Source: Cohnella sp. SGD-V74
Lineage (GTDB): Bacteria; Bacillota; Bacilli; Paenibacillales; Paenibacillaceae
DNA length: 64,000 nucleotides
Direction of reading: 5' to 3'
NCBI RefSeq assembly: GCF_003001675.1
Contig: NZ_PVYW01000001.1
Coordinates: 496,001-560,000 of the forward strand
Positions within the stretch are counted from its first letter, which is position 1. The number at the start of each line of letters is the position of its first letter. The notes under the pieces are model-generated. The model saw nothing but the letters and a program-made list of their open reading frames with translations. It made no database searches and was not told the DNA's origin. Both the position numbers and the translations under genes were made by a program. Shown piece after piece: positions 33,800-43,113 of this stretch.

Positions 33800-35968
33800 A
33801 TGACGCCCTATAAAGTGATCATCGTGGACGACTCCAGCTTGGTGCGCAGCATTTTGACCAAGCTGTTTGCCAAGGACGAAAGCTTTATGATAGTTGGAGA
33901 AGCAAGAGACGGGTTGGAGGCAATCGAGATGATCGTCTCGAAGCGCCCCGATCTCGTCACGATGGATATCGAGATGCCGGTCATGGACGGATTGACGGCA
34001 TTAAAACAGATCATGCACGACTGCCCCGTTCCCGTCATTATGGTCAGCAGCTACACGGACGAAGGGTCCGACTACGCGATGGAATCGATCGACAGCGGGG
34101 CGTCCGACTTCTTTTTCAAGGATTTGCTGCTGCAGCCGTCCGGCGACGGACTTCACGAGGACAATTTCCTGCTCCGCTGCAAAGTCGCGCTGAAACAGAA
34201 GGACTCGCTTATGTCCGACCAACTGTTCAAAATTCAGGAGCAGAACCACCAGTTGATTTTGGAGTCTTTCTCCCACTTGGTGAAAATCGAGGAAGATTTG
34301 GCGATCGTGCACGAAGAACTGCGGGGGACGCTGCGGGGGCAACGAGGTCTTATCCTGAAACTGTGCCGTAAGGACGGCAAATACATATGCATGTACGGGG
34401 AAGGCGAGCTGCTGCATTTGTTCGGAATGCCCGCGTCCCATCTGGTCGGCAAAGACAGCGTCGAATTGTTTTCCCATGAGCCCGCTTGTTATCAAGAGCC
34501 CTTCTACAATCAAGCCTGGAACGGGGAGAAGCTCGTCAGCTATGAGATGCAATGGAAGGGGCTGTATTTGCTCACCCATCTTCGGCCCGTCTTCCGCGGC
34601 GGAGAAATCATGAGCATCCTGATGATCAGCTTCGACATCAGCCCGCAGCGCCAGATGGAGCAGCGGGTCGTCTTCCTGCGGGACAACGACGCGCTGACCA
34701 AGCTGCCCAACCGCGCTTCTCTCGTGCGCTGGCTGGACGATACGATTCGCCAGCCCTACTCGTCTCTGACGATCGCCTCGATCGACCTGGATCACTTCAA
34801 AGTCGTCAATGAAGTATTCGGCCGCAATGTAGGCGACCGCATTCTGCAAATCGTCGCCAGGCGTATCGAAAACTGCGGGCTCTACGAGAAACAGTTCTAT
34901 ACCGCGCGCGTCGGCGGAGACGAATTCATATGCGCCTATACGTCAAGCAACGAGAAGTCCAGCCGTCTGCTGGCCGAAGCGATCTTCCAAAGCCTGATGA
35001 AGCCGATCTCGCTGGACGATCAGCAGCTGCCGGTGCGGATCAGCATGGGCATATTTTCGAGAGAAACGAGCGGATTCGGCGCCTACGAGCTGCTGGCCAA
35101 CGCGGAGAACGCGATGTATTTCGCCCGCAAGCAGGGCGGCCATCAGATGAAGTTCTGGGAGCCTTCGCTGAACGAGCAGATCAAGCGCCGGGTCCAGATC
35201 GAGCTGCAGCTCAAAAGGGCGATAGAGCGACGGGAGTTCCGGCTCGTCTATCAGCCCCAATACGATCGCAAGAACGGAAGAGTCATCGGCTTCGAAAGCC
35301 TTATTCGCTGGAACAACCCGATTCTCGGCCAAGTGCCACCGGTCGAATTCATCCCGATCGCCGAGGAATCGGATTGCATTATCGAGATCGGCGAATGGGT
35401 GCTGCAGCAGGCTTGCCTCTTCGGCAAGAAGCTGCACGCGGAGACTTGCGCGCCTATTAAAATCGCCGTCAATCTGTCCTCCAAGCAATTCGCGGACGAT
35501 CGTCTGTGCGATATCGTCAAACATATTTTGGCGAATACGGGGCTGAACCCCGGCTGCCTGGAGCTCGAAATTACCGAAAGCATGACGATGGACGTCCAGT
35601 CGACGCTCGCAACGATGCGCGAACTGAAGCAAATCGGCGTCAAGCTCGCCATGGACGACTTCGGCACCGGCTACAGCTCGCTCCGATGGATCAAGGAATT
35701 TCCGCTCGACTGCCTGAAGATCGACCGCTCCTTCATTATGGACATCTGCTCCAACGTGTACAATCACTCCATCGTCCGAACGATCACGGCCATGTCGGAC
35801 AGCCTGCAGCTGGAGATGATCGCCGAGGGCGTCGAAGACGAGGACACCGCGCAGATCCTGGACGGATTCGGCTGCACGATGCATCAGGGCTATTATTACA
35901 GCAAACCCGTCGAGGAGCACGAGGTGTTGGACGCCTACCTGTCTTTGACGAGGAACGATTACAGTTGA
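33800..35968 (+). CDS. Response regulator with PAS, GGDEF and EAL domains
   Basis: A 722-residue cyclic-di-GMP protein. Residues 1-115 are a receiver with Asp56, close to the CheB receiver (VSSYTDEGSDYAMESIDSGA). A helical linker and a PAS-like region (about 185-285) follow. GGDEF at 372-376 is intact, but no RxxD inhibitory site precedes it. The EAL domain (about 470-712) has ESL at 499-501 in place of EAL, with the catalytic landmarks ITES, DDFGTGYSSL (619-628) and AEGVED, so phosphodiesterase activity is plausible. Both making and breaking of c-di-GMP are possible; the net direction cannot be read from sequence. AGGAGAGGTG precedes the start. No partner kinase lies nearby. Confidence 0.94.
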   Translation: MTPYKVIIVDDSSLVRSILTKLFAKDESFMIVGEARDGLEAIEMIVSKRPDLVTMDIEMPVMDGLTALKQIMHDCPVPVIMVSSYTDEGSDYAMESIDSGASDFFFKDLLLQPSGDGLHEDNFLLRCKVALKQKDSLMSDQLFKIQEQNHQLILESFSHLVKIEEDLAIVHEELRGTLRGQRGLILKLCRKDGKYICMYGEGELLHLFGMPASHLVGKDSVELFSHEPACYQEPFYNQAWNGEKLVSYEMQWKGLYLLTHLRPVFRGGEIMSILMISFDISPQRQMEQRVVFLRDNDALTKLPNRASLVRWLDDTIRQPYSSLTIASIDLDHFKVVNEVFGRNVGDRILQIVARRIENCGLYEKQFYTARVGGDEFICAYTSSNEKSSRLLAEAIFQSLMKPISLDDQQLPVRISMGIFSRETSGFGAYELLANAENAMYFARKQGGHQMKFWEPSLNEQIKRRVQIELQLKRAIERREFRLVYQPQYDRKNGRVIGFESLIRWNNPILGQVPPVEFIPIAEESDCIIEIGEWVLQQACLFGKKLHAETCAPIKIAVNLSSKQFADDRLCDIVKHILANTGLNPGCLELEITESMTMDVQSTLATMRELKQIGVKLAMDDFGTGYSSLRWIKEFPLDCLKIDRSFIMDICSNVYNHSIVRTITAMSDSLQLEMIAEGVEDEDTAQILDGFGCTMHQGYYYSKPVEEHEVLDAYLSLTRNDYS

Positions 35969-35993
35969 ACCGCAGACACGGCGAAGAGCGGCC

Positions 35994-36992
35994 TCACGAG
36001 CTCGTAGATTCGCCGCCGTCCACATGCAGCACCTGACCGGTCACGAACCGGGAATCGTCGGACGCCAGGTAGACGAAAGTAGGCGCCATCTCGAACGGTT
36101 GGGCCGCCCGTTCCATCGGGTTGAACGCCCCGAACACCGCCACCTGGTCCGACGAGAAGCTCGCCGGAATGAGCGGCGTCCACGTGCGCCCGGGCGCCAC
36201 GGCGTTGACGCGGATGCCCCGCTTGACTACGCTCATGGCCAACGCCCGGGTAAATCCGACGATCGCGCCCTTGGTCGCGGTGTAATCGATCAATTGCTCC
36301 TCGCCGACATACGGGACGACGGAAGCCGTTCCGATGATGGAGCTTCCGGGCTTTAAATGCGGGAGCGCGGCTCTTGTCGTGTAGAAATGGGAGTAGATGT
36401 TCACTTTGAACGTGTCGTCGAATTGCTCGTCCGTAATGTCGCACAGGCTCTGTTGTTGAAATTGGATGCCGACGTTGTTGCACAGAATGTCGAGCCTTCC
36501 GAATACGGCGACGGTCTGCTCCACGATCGCCGCGCACACCCTCTTGTCTCTCACATCTCCGGGCAGCAGCAGACAGCGCTGCCCCAGCTCTTCGATTCTC
36601 CGCTTCGTCCGGTTCGCGTCCTCGTGTTCGTCCAGATAAGAGATCGCCACGTCGGCGCCCTCCTTCGCGAACGCGATCGCCGCGGCCGCGCCTATGCCGC
36701 TGTCCCCTCCGGTTATCAGAGCGACCTTCCCGGTCAGCTTGCAGCTTCCCTTATAATGAGGATTTTCGTTGATCGGCCTCGGAACCATCACGCTCTCGAT
36801 GCCCGGCTGCCTAAGTTGGCGCTGCTCCGGCATGTTGATCGGGATATCCTGATATCTCGTGATTTGCCCGTAATTGGGATAGAGAGGATAAGGCTCCTTC
36901 GCCTTGTTCGCGTCGAACCATTGCTGCGCCTCTTCGATCTGCTTGAGCTTCAGCCGTTCCGATTCGGCCGGATTTTGCGGGTTCGGATTCAT
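35994..36992 (-). CDS. SDR oxidoreductase with N-terminal extension (YghA/YhdF-type)
   Basis: A 332-residue short-chain dehydrogenase. A roughly 85-residue extension, rich in Pro and charged residues, precedes the Rossmann fold ([15 protein letters not shown]), with the active-site YTATK and the later [10 protein letters not shown]. The extension and order match the YghA/YhdF group, linked to general stress and sporulation-stage genes in Bacillales. ATG at 36992 has AAGGAGGTC seven bases before it. The family usually has a Ser in the strand before Tyr; here the strand reads GTASVVPY, which keeps one Ser. Confidence 0.92.
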   Translation of the reverse strand: MNPNPQNPAESERLKLKQIEEAQQWFDANKAKEPYPLYPNYGQITRYQDIPINMPEQRQLRQPGIESVMVPRPINENPHYKGSCKLTGKVALITGGDSGIGAAAAIAFAKEGADVAISYLDEHEDANRTKRRIEELGQRCLLLPGDVRDKRVCAAIVEQTVAVFGRLDILCNNVGIQFQQQSLCDITDEQFDDTFKVNIYSHFYTTRAALPHLKPGSSIIGTASVVPYVGEEQLIDYTATKGAIVGFTRALAMSVVKRGIRVNAVAPGRTWTPLIPASFSSDQVAVFGAFNPMERAAQPFEMAPTFVYLASDDSRFVTGQVLHVDGGESTSS

Positions 36993-37134
36993 AATCGGAC
37001 CTCCTTGTCGCTTTCCGTTCAGCATATGAACAGTAGGCATTCGCCGTGCCGGTCTTCCCGGAAATAAAGACTGGCTCGCCGCGTCCGTTCGGCGAATAGG
37101 CTAATGGGTAAATCCATTTTCGGAGGGTCCGCCT

Positions 37135-37305
37135 ATGATTTTCGAATTCGATCCTTGCGTCCGCCTGCTTCTCGTCAACGGCTCGAATGCCCGCGTCCAG
37201 ATGCGCTACGCGTCCAATCCGTATACGTGGTCCATGCCCGAGATCGGGCCTCGCCCGCCCTTCTACGCCAATCCCCGCTACGGCGCGAATTATCCGATCC
37301 TCTGA
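37135..37305 (+). CDS. Small hypothetical protein, 56 residues
   Basis: A short frame with GGAGGG seven bases before the ATG. The product begins MIFEFDPCVRLLLVNGS and has a C-terminal half rich in Pro, Tyr, Asn and Arg (GPRPPFYANPRYGANYPIL). It has no signal peptide or membrane segment. It is divergent from the SDR gene and convergent with the lipoprotein gene at 37329, ending 24 bases before it. I do not recognise a family. Support rests on the ribosome site and the isolated intergenic position. Confidence 0.5.
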   Translation: MIFEFDPCVRLLLVNGSNARVQMRYASNPYTWSMPEIGPRPPFYANPRYGANYPIL

Positions 37306-37328
37306 TTTCCGCCCGCGGCCAAGCCGAG

Positions 37329-38603
37329 CTACCGCTCCGCGTTCGGCCGAACCTCGAGAAGCTTGCTCGCGGGAACGTCGTAGACGTATTCCCCGGAGTA
37401 GGTCTCGTCGTCCGCTCCGGTCCATTGGAACGATACGCGCAATCTGCGGTTGTCCAGCCACTCCTCGGACCGGAAGAGCGGATCGGGGCGCTCTTCGTGC
37501 ACCGTCGTCTCCCCTTCCCATTGCTTGCGCAGCGATTCCAGATCGGGCAGCGCGATCTCCGAACCGTCGCGCGCGTCGACCGCGACCGTTCCGCCCCAGA
37601 TGCGAGCCTCATAGGAGACGGCTGCATAGCGGCTGTTGGGCGACCAGACGAAGGAATGGCTGTAGTAGCCCATCGTCGACCACAGCTCCTTGCCGGTGCT
37701 TATCTGCACGAGCCGGATCCCTTCCGCGGGATACAGTCCGCCTGCCGTCACCCCTTTGTTAACGCCGTAGGCTTCGGCCAAGTACTTGCCGTCCGGCGAC
37801 TCCGCCGACTCGTTGTTGACTCCCGGCTCCGCCAATGCGCCCGTTGCCGGGGAAGAGGCCTCAGCCTCTGCCGCTTGCTCGTCCTCTTCGAAGCGGAATG
37901 CCGTCAACGCGTACTTCCCATCTCTATAGTTCACGTCCGCGATCAGTTCTCCGATGTAGTCCGGCATCGGATCGTCCTGCGTCACGGTTCCGGCGCCGAT
38001 CGACATCCTCAGTCCGGCCTCGGTCTTCTCGTACGAAATCCAGTTGCCGAAAGAGATTTTCTGGTCCGCATACCGAGCCGGAATGGCGGAACTGCTCTTC
38101 AGCCCGGCGATCGCTTGATCGACCTGGGGCCGATATTCCTCCTCCAGCAACGGGTAATCTCGAAGATCGTCGAGCTCGACGACGTGCAGCTCATCTACGG
38201 ATACTCCCGTCCCCGATCCGATGTACAGAATGACGGCCAGCTCGTCCTTCCCGTCGCCGTCGAAGTCCGCCACGTGCAGCACAGGCTCTATTCCCTGCGG
38301 AGTCATGTAGCCCCAGGCGTATTCCCGCGACAGATCGCCCGCATGCAGCGTAACGCCGTTCTCTTCGGCGAACAGGTAAATGCGCTGCTCGGGAACCGAG
38401 GCCAGCAAGTAGGAGCGGAAGGGCTCGTCGGAGCCGGACGCCGGCTGTTCCGCCTGAATCGCAAGCGCGGCCGCGCTCCCTTCTGCCGTCTCTTCAGGCC
38501 CGCTCATCTTCGTATTTGCGCCGGAACAGGACGCCGACAGCGCAGCCCCGAGCGCCAGGATGACTAACGCGAACGCCTTTTTCTTGCCAACATAGATCGA
38601 CAC
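37329..38603 (-). CDS. Hypothetical lipoprotein with calcium-loop and propeller-like halves
   Basis: A 424-residue exported protein starting with GTG at 38603 (AAAGGGG eight bases before). The signal ends in SAS-Cys26. The first half contains ADFDGDGKDELAVILYIG, an FG-GAP/integrin-type calcium-binding loop. The second half reads SPDGKYLAEAYG and VWSPNSRYAAVSYEA, blade motifs as in TolB/WD-like propellers. The function is unknown. It stands alone. Similar FG-GAP-like lipoproteins are frequent in Paenibacillaceae (general knowledge). Confidence 0.82.
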   Translation of the reverse strand: MSIYVGKKKAFALVILALGAALSASCSGANTKMSGPEETAEGSAAALAIQAEQPASGSDEPFRSYLLASVPEQRIYLFAEENGVTLHAGDLSREYAWGYMTPQGIEPVLHVADFDGDGKDELAVILYIGSGTGVSVDELHVVELDDLRDYPLLEEEYRPQVDQAIAGLKSSSAIPARYADQKISFGNWISYEKTEAGLRMSIGAGTVTQDDPMPDYIGELIADVNYRDGKYALTAFRFEEDEQAAEAEASSPATGALAEPGVNNESAESPDGKYLAEAYGVNKGVTAGGLYPAEGIRLVQISTGKELWSTMGYYSHSFVWSPNSRYAAVSYEARIWGGTVAVDARDGSEIALPDLESLRKQWEGETTVHEERPDPLFRSEEWLDNRRLRVSFQWTGADDETYSGEYVYDVPASKLLEVRPNAER

Positions 38604-38689
38604 GCTGGAGCCCCTTTCGCCAATTAAAGATATCTCCTAATTTAACGTAAGATAATGGTAAAAGGTTTAAATATTTTTCCAGATACGCC

Positions 38690-38737
38690 AAAAGAGCCGC
38701 CCCGGGATACGTCCGCGAAATCCCCAAGGCGGCCCTT
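38690..38737 (-). terminator. Terminator after the DUF1801 gene
   Basis: Minus-strand AAGGGCCGCCTTGGG pairs with CCCGGGGCGGCTCTT around a 16-base loop, and TTTTGG follows. It lies just after the gene that stops at 38745. Confidence 0.8.
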
Positions 38738-38744
38738 CCTTGCC

Positions 38745-39131
38745 CTAGATCGACGCTTCGATCCAGTTCACGACAGCTTGCGCCAGCCGTTCTCTCTTCT
38801 CCTGCACATCGTTCATGTCCCCCAGCTTGACTGTCGCCCGGTCGGCGGCGGCCCACGCCATAAGCCCCGTGTCGTCCCGGAATTCGAAGCCGTCTTGCTT
38901 GGCTTTGGCGCCCCGATGGAAGACGAGCAGGAAGCTATCCCTGCCCCGCAGGTTCATCGTAATGCGGTCTTCCCCGTCGACGCAGAAGCTCGGCGCATTC
39001 CATTTGACGTGCTCGGTCAGACGGTCGTCCGCGGCCAACACGATGCGCCGCACTTCCTCGATCTCCGCCTTCAGCGGATGCTCTAGCTTGCTCAAGTACT
39101 GTTCCACTTGCTCCGTTCCCGCTTGCGGCAT
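38745..39131 (-). CDS. DUF1801 (YdhG-like) domain protein
   Basis: A 128-residue protein of the DUF1801/YdhG fold: PLKAEIEEVRRIVLAADDRL leads to HVKWNAPSF, the family hallmark, followed by FLLVFHRGAKAK. The biochemical role is unknown; some relatives are suggested to bind metal or iron-sulfur chaperone partners. The ATG at 39131 is taken because AAGGGG and GGAGAG precede it; the frame extends 20 codons further without a better site. It lies 36 bases after the stop of the ABC ATPase gene. Confidence 0.82.
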   Translation of the reverse strand: MPQAGTEQVEQYLSKLEHPLKAEIEEVRRIVLAADDRLTEHVKWNAPSFCVDGEDRITMNLRGRDSFLLVFHRGAKAKQDGFEFRDDTGLMAWAAADRATVKLGDMNDVQEKRERLAQAVVNWIEASI

Positions 39132-39166
39132 CTCTCCAGCCCCTTTCTTGTCCGCGCCCTTACAGG

Positions 39167-39934
39167 CTACAAGCCTAGGTTCGCCAGCCAACCGGCCAGA
39201 TCCTCTTCCCTCGCCTTGACGTCGCCTTTTCCCTTCCTGTACTTGCCCAGATTCCGCTCGGCGACGAGACTGCCGTCCAGCATGAACAGAATGCGCTCCG
39301 TCTTCGCCGCGACCTTGACGTCGTGCGTCACGAGCAGAATCGTCGTTCCGGCCTCGTTGATATCCGCGAGCAGATCCATGATCTCTCCCGCGGATTTGGA
39401 ATTAAGCGCGCCGGTCGGCTCGTCGCCGAACACGATCTCCGGCTGATTGATCAGCGCCCTGCAGATCGCCACCCGCTGCAGCTGCCCTCCCGAAGCCTGC
39501 GTAATGCTCTTGCCCGCCAGCTCGTCGATGCCCGACTTCCGCATGTATTCGAGCGCTCTCGCATTGATGCTCTTGCGGCTGCTACGCTTGGCCAGGTAAG
39601 CAGACAGGACGATATTGTCGAGGAGACTCAAGTTTTTCAAGAGATGGATGTGTTGAAAAATAAACCCCATCTTCGTCAGTCGCAGCTCGGACAGCCGCTT
39701 CTCTGAGAATGAGCAGATGTCCTCGCCGCCGAACGTTACGCTGCCGGAGCTGGCCCGATCCATCCCGCTCAGGTTAAAGAGCAGCGTCGACTTGCCCGAG
39801 CCGGACGGCCCCATCACCGCTATGAATTCGCCTTTGCGAATTTGCAGATTCACCTTCTTCAATACCTGCTGCCCGTCGTTCGGGCCGCTTGCGTACGATT
39901 TGCTCAATTCCTTCGCTTCCAGCAGCACTCCCAC
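39167..39934 (-). CDS. ABC transporter ATP-binding protein, MacB/LolD type
   Basis: A 255-residue ATPase. Walker [10 protein letters not shown] is at about 40-48, the signature is ASGGQLQR (the usual LSGGQ with Leu replaced by Ala), and Walker B reads PEIVFGDEPTGALNSK. The sequence GDEPTGALNSK and the Q-loop context FIFQHIHLL are those of ATPases that partner FtsX-type permeases in bacitracin or lantibiotic sensing and export modules. It is encoded 15 bases after the stop of the large permease gene. No sensor kinase is adjacent; a TetR regulator heads the operon instead. Confidence 0.94.
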   Translation of the reverse strand: MGVLLEAKELSKSYASGPNDGQQVLKKVNLQIRKGEFIAVMGPSGSGKSTLLFNLSGMDRASSGSVTFGGEDICSFSEKRLSELRLTKMGFIFQHIHLLKNLSLLDNIVLSAYLAKRSSRKSINARALEYMRKSGIDELAGKSITQASGGQLQRVAICRALINQPEIVFGDEPTGALNSKSAGEIMDLLADINEAGTTILLVTHDVKVAAKTERILFMLDGSLVAERNLGKYRKGKGDVKAREEDLAGWLANLGL

Positions 39935-39949
39935 CGCAATTCCTCCCTC

Positions 39950-42292
39950 TTAGGTCGCGTTCATCTCGGACATTTTCACTTTGCGGATCGATGCCAGGCT
40001 GACGAGAGCCGTGACAGTTACGGCGGCCAGCAGCAAAGCGGGATACAGCACGTAAGCCTGAAGCGGATCAATCGCGAACTTGATGCGGGCGGCGCCCATG
40101 AAGGACATCGCGACCCCCGCGGCGCTCGGCCCCGCCGTATTGGACAGGACGGTTCCGACGGCGATGCCGGCGACGAGCACGAGCAGCGCCTTCGTCACGT
40201 ACTGAATGCGAACGTGCAGCATGGAGAAGCCGATGCTCTTCATGATCGCGATCTGACCGGCGTCCTTGGCTACGGCCATCTTCACGAACAGCGCCGTAAT
40301 GAGCGCCGATACGAGCAGAGCGACGACCGTGGCGACTCTCGTCACCAGCTTGAGCTGTTCGAGCGTATTGCCGAACGTCTGCGCCATATAGCCGGCCAGA
40401 TCGGTCACCTTCGCCGGATGCATCGCTTGCGCGTACCGGTCCCTCTTGTCCGCGACGTCGGCCCCGGGCTTCAAGTCGACGGCGATTTCGTAACGAAGCA
40501 CCGTGTCCAGCCGGACGGGCAGCGCCGCCTTGGCCGTGCGGCCTCCGTTCGTCACGTCCTGGTAGATGCCGCTCACCTTAAGCGTTATCTCCCGCCCGTC
40601 CACAATCAGCCGCACCGGATCGCCTACCTTCTTCTCCATTTCCTTGCCGTTTAAGTAGGAGAGCGCAATCTCGTCGGCCCGCGATGGAGCCGATCCCTGC
40701 ATGTACTCCAGCGGGAACGCCGCGAAGTCGCCGACTTCGACGGTCATATTTTCAAGAGTTCCGTCGTCGCCAACCGTCTTGAACGAGCTGACGAGCACTG
40801 CGGCGTATTTCTCCACGTCGTTATCGTTCTCCAGCTGCGCGACAATGCTCCGATAGTCGTCCCCGGCGGAGCCGGCATGCTGCAGGTCGATGCGCAGATC
40901 GCTTCTCTCGATGCCCATGTAATTGTTGAATCCGGGAGATTGAACCGTATGGAAAAAGTTGACCGGCACGAGCATGATGAACGAGCTGATGATGAAGACG
41001 AGCAGCAGCATCCGGTACATCTTGAAGCGGCCGACGATGTCCTTGACCGCCAGGAATACGGGAACGCTGAGCGTCCGGTTTCGGTGCAGCGCCGGTTTCG
41101 TGCCGGGCGGACGCCCCTCTCCCGCCGCGCCGGAGCGAAGCGCCTCCACCGCGGAAATCCGGTCGAACCGTCTTAGCGTCAGCATGCAGAACGCGATCAC
41201 GATCGCGAACGTGAACGCGGCGGCCGCGACCGGAACGAGCTGCAGGACCAGCCCTTTCGGCGCCTTCCCGATATAGAGCATAATATTGCGCGTAAACAGC
41301 GGATGAAGCAGCAGGGACGCCGCATAGCCGATAACCGAAGCGACGGCGGCCGTCAGCACGTATTTCGCCAGATAGAGCTTGCGGATATGCTTGGAGGAGA
41401 TTCCGATCGCCTTCATCACGCCGATCTCGCGATAATCCTCCTCGATTGCCGCCAAAATCGTGAATCTCAGGCAGAGCAGCGCGATCGTCCCGATCAGGAA
41501 GCTGACCAGCAGAATAACGGCCGCCAGCAGCCCGTCCGTCAATGCGTTCAGCGTCCGGAACAGCGTATGGTCGATGGCCGGTCCCAGCTTGGGCAGGTTC
41601 GACGCCTCGTAAGCGGTTCTGAATTCGCCGAGCTTGCCTGGATCGGTCAGCTGGAATTCGAGCAAATATTCCCGCTCCCCGGCACCGCTGCCGCTCAACC
41701 GGGCGAAGTCGGCGTCGTAGACGACGAATCTCTTCGAATGAATGATGGAAGGATTCATCTGCGCGTCCCGAACGAAGTCGGCGATCCGAAGCTCCATCGC
41801 GAAGCCCGGAGCGGCGATCCGAATCTTATCGCCGATCTCCAGACCGTCCCTCTGCTTATAATAGACCGGCACCGCGATTTCCCCCCGCTTCACTTGGACG
41901 GGTTGGCTGTCCAGGTCGAGCAGCAGGTCGAAGGACCGATTCTGCTTAACGAAATAATGGTCCATGATGCCGCCGCTTCCGGGTGCGGCTCCATCGCCGA
42001 GCACGAGATGGGCATCCTCGACCTTGATCATCTCGGCCGCCTGATGACGCCGGACCAGCTCGTTGCCCTGAGCCCACCGGTCGATGGCCGCGCGGTCGAC
42101 TTCTCCGGCATGCATCTGCACGTAATGGGGAACGCCGGATTTGGCGAACAGCGCGCCGAGCGAACTCGACAGCTCCGCGATCATATTCGCGCCGCTGGAC
42201 GCCAGCAGCGCGGACAGAGAAATAAAAACAAGCAGAGCCGCGGAAATGCTTTTGTTTCTAAGCCAATCCTTTCTCAGCATGCGCATGAGCAT
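39950..42292 (-). CDS. FtsX-type ABC transporter permease, 780 residues
   Basis: A large permease with an N-terminal membrane helix (about 15-40), a ~200-residue extracellular domain and three helices (about 250-370). A fourth helix follows around 420-440, then a second extracellular region (about 450-620) and a last trio of helices (about 650-770). This is the duplicated FtsX/MacB_PCD plan of permeases that handle antimicrobial peptides or lipoproteins. The gene begins ten bases after the TetR stop and precedes the ATPase gene, so all three form one unit. Confidence 0.92.
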   Translation of the reverse strand: MLMRMLRKDWLRNKSISAALLVFISLSALLASSGANMIAELSSSLGALFAKSGVPHYVQMHAGEVDRAAIDRWAQGNELVRRHQAAEMIKVEDAHLVLGDGAAPGSGGIMDHYFVKQNRSFDLLLDLDSQPVQVKRGEIAVPVYYKQRDGLEIGDKIRIAAPGFAMELRIADFVRDAQMNPSIIHSKRFVVYDADFARLSGSGAGEREYLLEFQLTDPGKLGEFRTAYEASNLPKLGPAIDHTLFRTLNALTDGLLAAVILLVSFLIGTIALLCLRFTILAAIEEDYREIGVMKAIGISSKHIRKLYLAKYVLTAAVASVIGYAASLLLHPLFTRNIMLYIGKAPKGLVLQLVPVAAAAFTFAIVIAFCMLTLRRFDRISAVEALRSGAAGEGRPPGTKPALHRNRTLSVPVFLAVKDIVGRFKMYRMLLLVFIISSFIMLVPVNFFHTVQSPGFNNYMGIERSDLRIDLQHAGSAGDDYRSIVAQLENDNDVEKYAAVLVSSFKTVGDDGTLENMTVEVGDFAAFPLEYMQGSAPSRADEIALSYLNGKEMEKKVGDPVRLIVDGREITLKVSGIYQDVTNGGRTAKAALPVRLDTVLRYEIAVDLKPGADVADKRDRYAQAMHPAKVTDLAGYMAQTFGNTLEQLKLVTRVATVVALLVSALITALFVKMAVAKDAGQIAIMKSIGFSMLHVRIQYVTKALLVLVAGIAVGTVLSNTAGPSAAGVAMSFMGAARIKFAIDPLQAYVLYPALLLAAVTVTALVSLASIRKVKMSEMNAT

Positions 42293-42302
42293 CTTCTTCC
42301 CG

Positions 42303-42965
42303 TCAGCTCCCTTCCTTGGACCCTGTCGTATTATCCGTCTCTTTAGCGACTACGCCCAGCATATAAGCGAAGCTGCCGCGCTCTGCCCCGAGCGTCGTTT
42401 CCATAATGGAAGCAAAAGCCGCCGCCTTCTTCGCCAGCTCCTCCGGCTTCCATTGGAAAATGCCTTCGTCGAACAAAAATTGCGAGGACACAAGCAGAAA
42501 CTCCACCGTCTCCCGCGGGTAATCCGTACGGAACTCGCCTTCTTCGATTCCCTGTTCGATGACTTCCGTCAACACGGGCGTAAGGCGCAAGATCGTCTCG
42601 ACGAGACTCTTCTGGTGCATCTCCGCGTTGTCGACCTGATGCAGTTGCTCGATCATCTGTTCCTTCCCGTCCGATTCCGCGCCGCTGCCCGTGACGATCC
42701 GGAACATCTTCTCATGGGCGCTCAGCGCCGGATCGGCGGCAACCGCCTTGGCGGCCTCCACTCCGGATTCGATATACCGCATGACGATGGCGTCCATCAC
42801 CTCCTCCTTCGACTGGAAGTGATAGTAGAACGTGCCTTTGGCGATCCCGACCTCGCTTAGAATATCGTTGATCGTCGCGCGCGAGTACCCCTTGGTCGCG
42901 AACAGCCTTTCGGCGGCGTCCAATATTTCGCTTTTCCTCTCTTCGGGCTTCTTGGAGATTCTCAT
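42303..42965 (-). CDS. TetR/AcrR-family regulator
   Basis: A 220-residue repressor. The HTH lies in residues 10-56 (ERKSEILDAAERLFATKGY, then TINDILSEVGIAKGTFYYHF), followed by an all-helical ligand domain without recognisable specificity. It is first in the operon with the FtsX-type permease and its ATPase. A perfect 15-base dyad of the GACCGAC/GTCGGTC type lies 35 bases upstream, so it most likely represses its own operon. Confidence 0.93.
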   Translation of the reverse strand: MRISKKPEERKSEILDAAERLFATKGYSRATINDILSEVGIAKGTFYYHFQSKEEVMDAIVMRYIESGVEAAKAVAADPALSAHEKMFRIVTGSGAESDGKEQMIEQLHQVDNAEMHQKSLVETILRLTPVLTEVIEQGIEEGEFRTDYPRETVEFLLVSSQFLFDEGIFQWKPEELAKKAAAFASIMETTLGAERGSFAYMLGVVAKETDNTTGSKEGS

Positions 42966-42999
42966 GACCGTACCCTCCGCATTGCTTTATCTTCCATTC

Positions 43000-43014
43000 G
43001 ACCGACCGTCGGTC
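43000..43014 (-). promoter_or_regulatory. TetR operator
   Basis: GACCGAC-C-GTCGGTC is a perfect 15-base inverted repeat, 35 bases upstream of the TetR start. The TAGACCGACNGTCGG shape resembles the operators known for many Bacillales TetR regulators. Confidence 0.75.
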
Positions 43015-43056
43015 TATAAACAACAGTAACATTTTTCTATTTTGGCAGTCAAGCTG

Positions 43057-43104
43057 CAAAATAAAGAGCCGCCCCCTCGCATCCGTTGGATGGGGGAGCG
43101 GCTC
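43057..43104 (-). terminator. Terminator after the orphan siderophore lipoprotein gene
   Basis: Minus-strand GAGCCGC-T-CCCCC pairs with GGGGGC-GGCTC, and TTTATTTT follows. It separates the lipoprotein gene (stop at 43114) from the downstream TetR operon promoter. Confidence 0.88.
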
Positions 43105-43113
43105 GCGTCCGAA

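Noticed and set aside
37081..37134. Start of a longer plus-strand gene (487-codon frame from 37104)
   Set aside because: This frame runs antisense to the lipoprotein gene with a signal peptide and lipobox; only the short 37135-37305 frame has a proper ribosome site.
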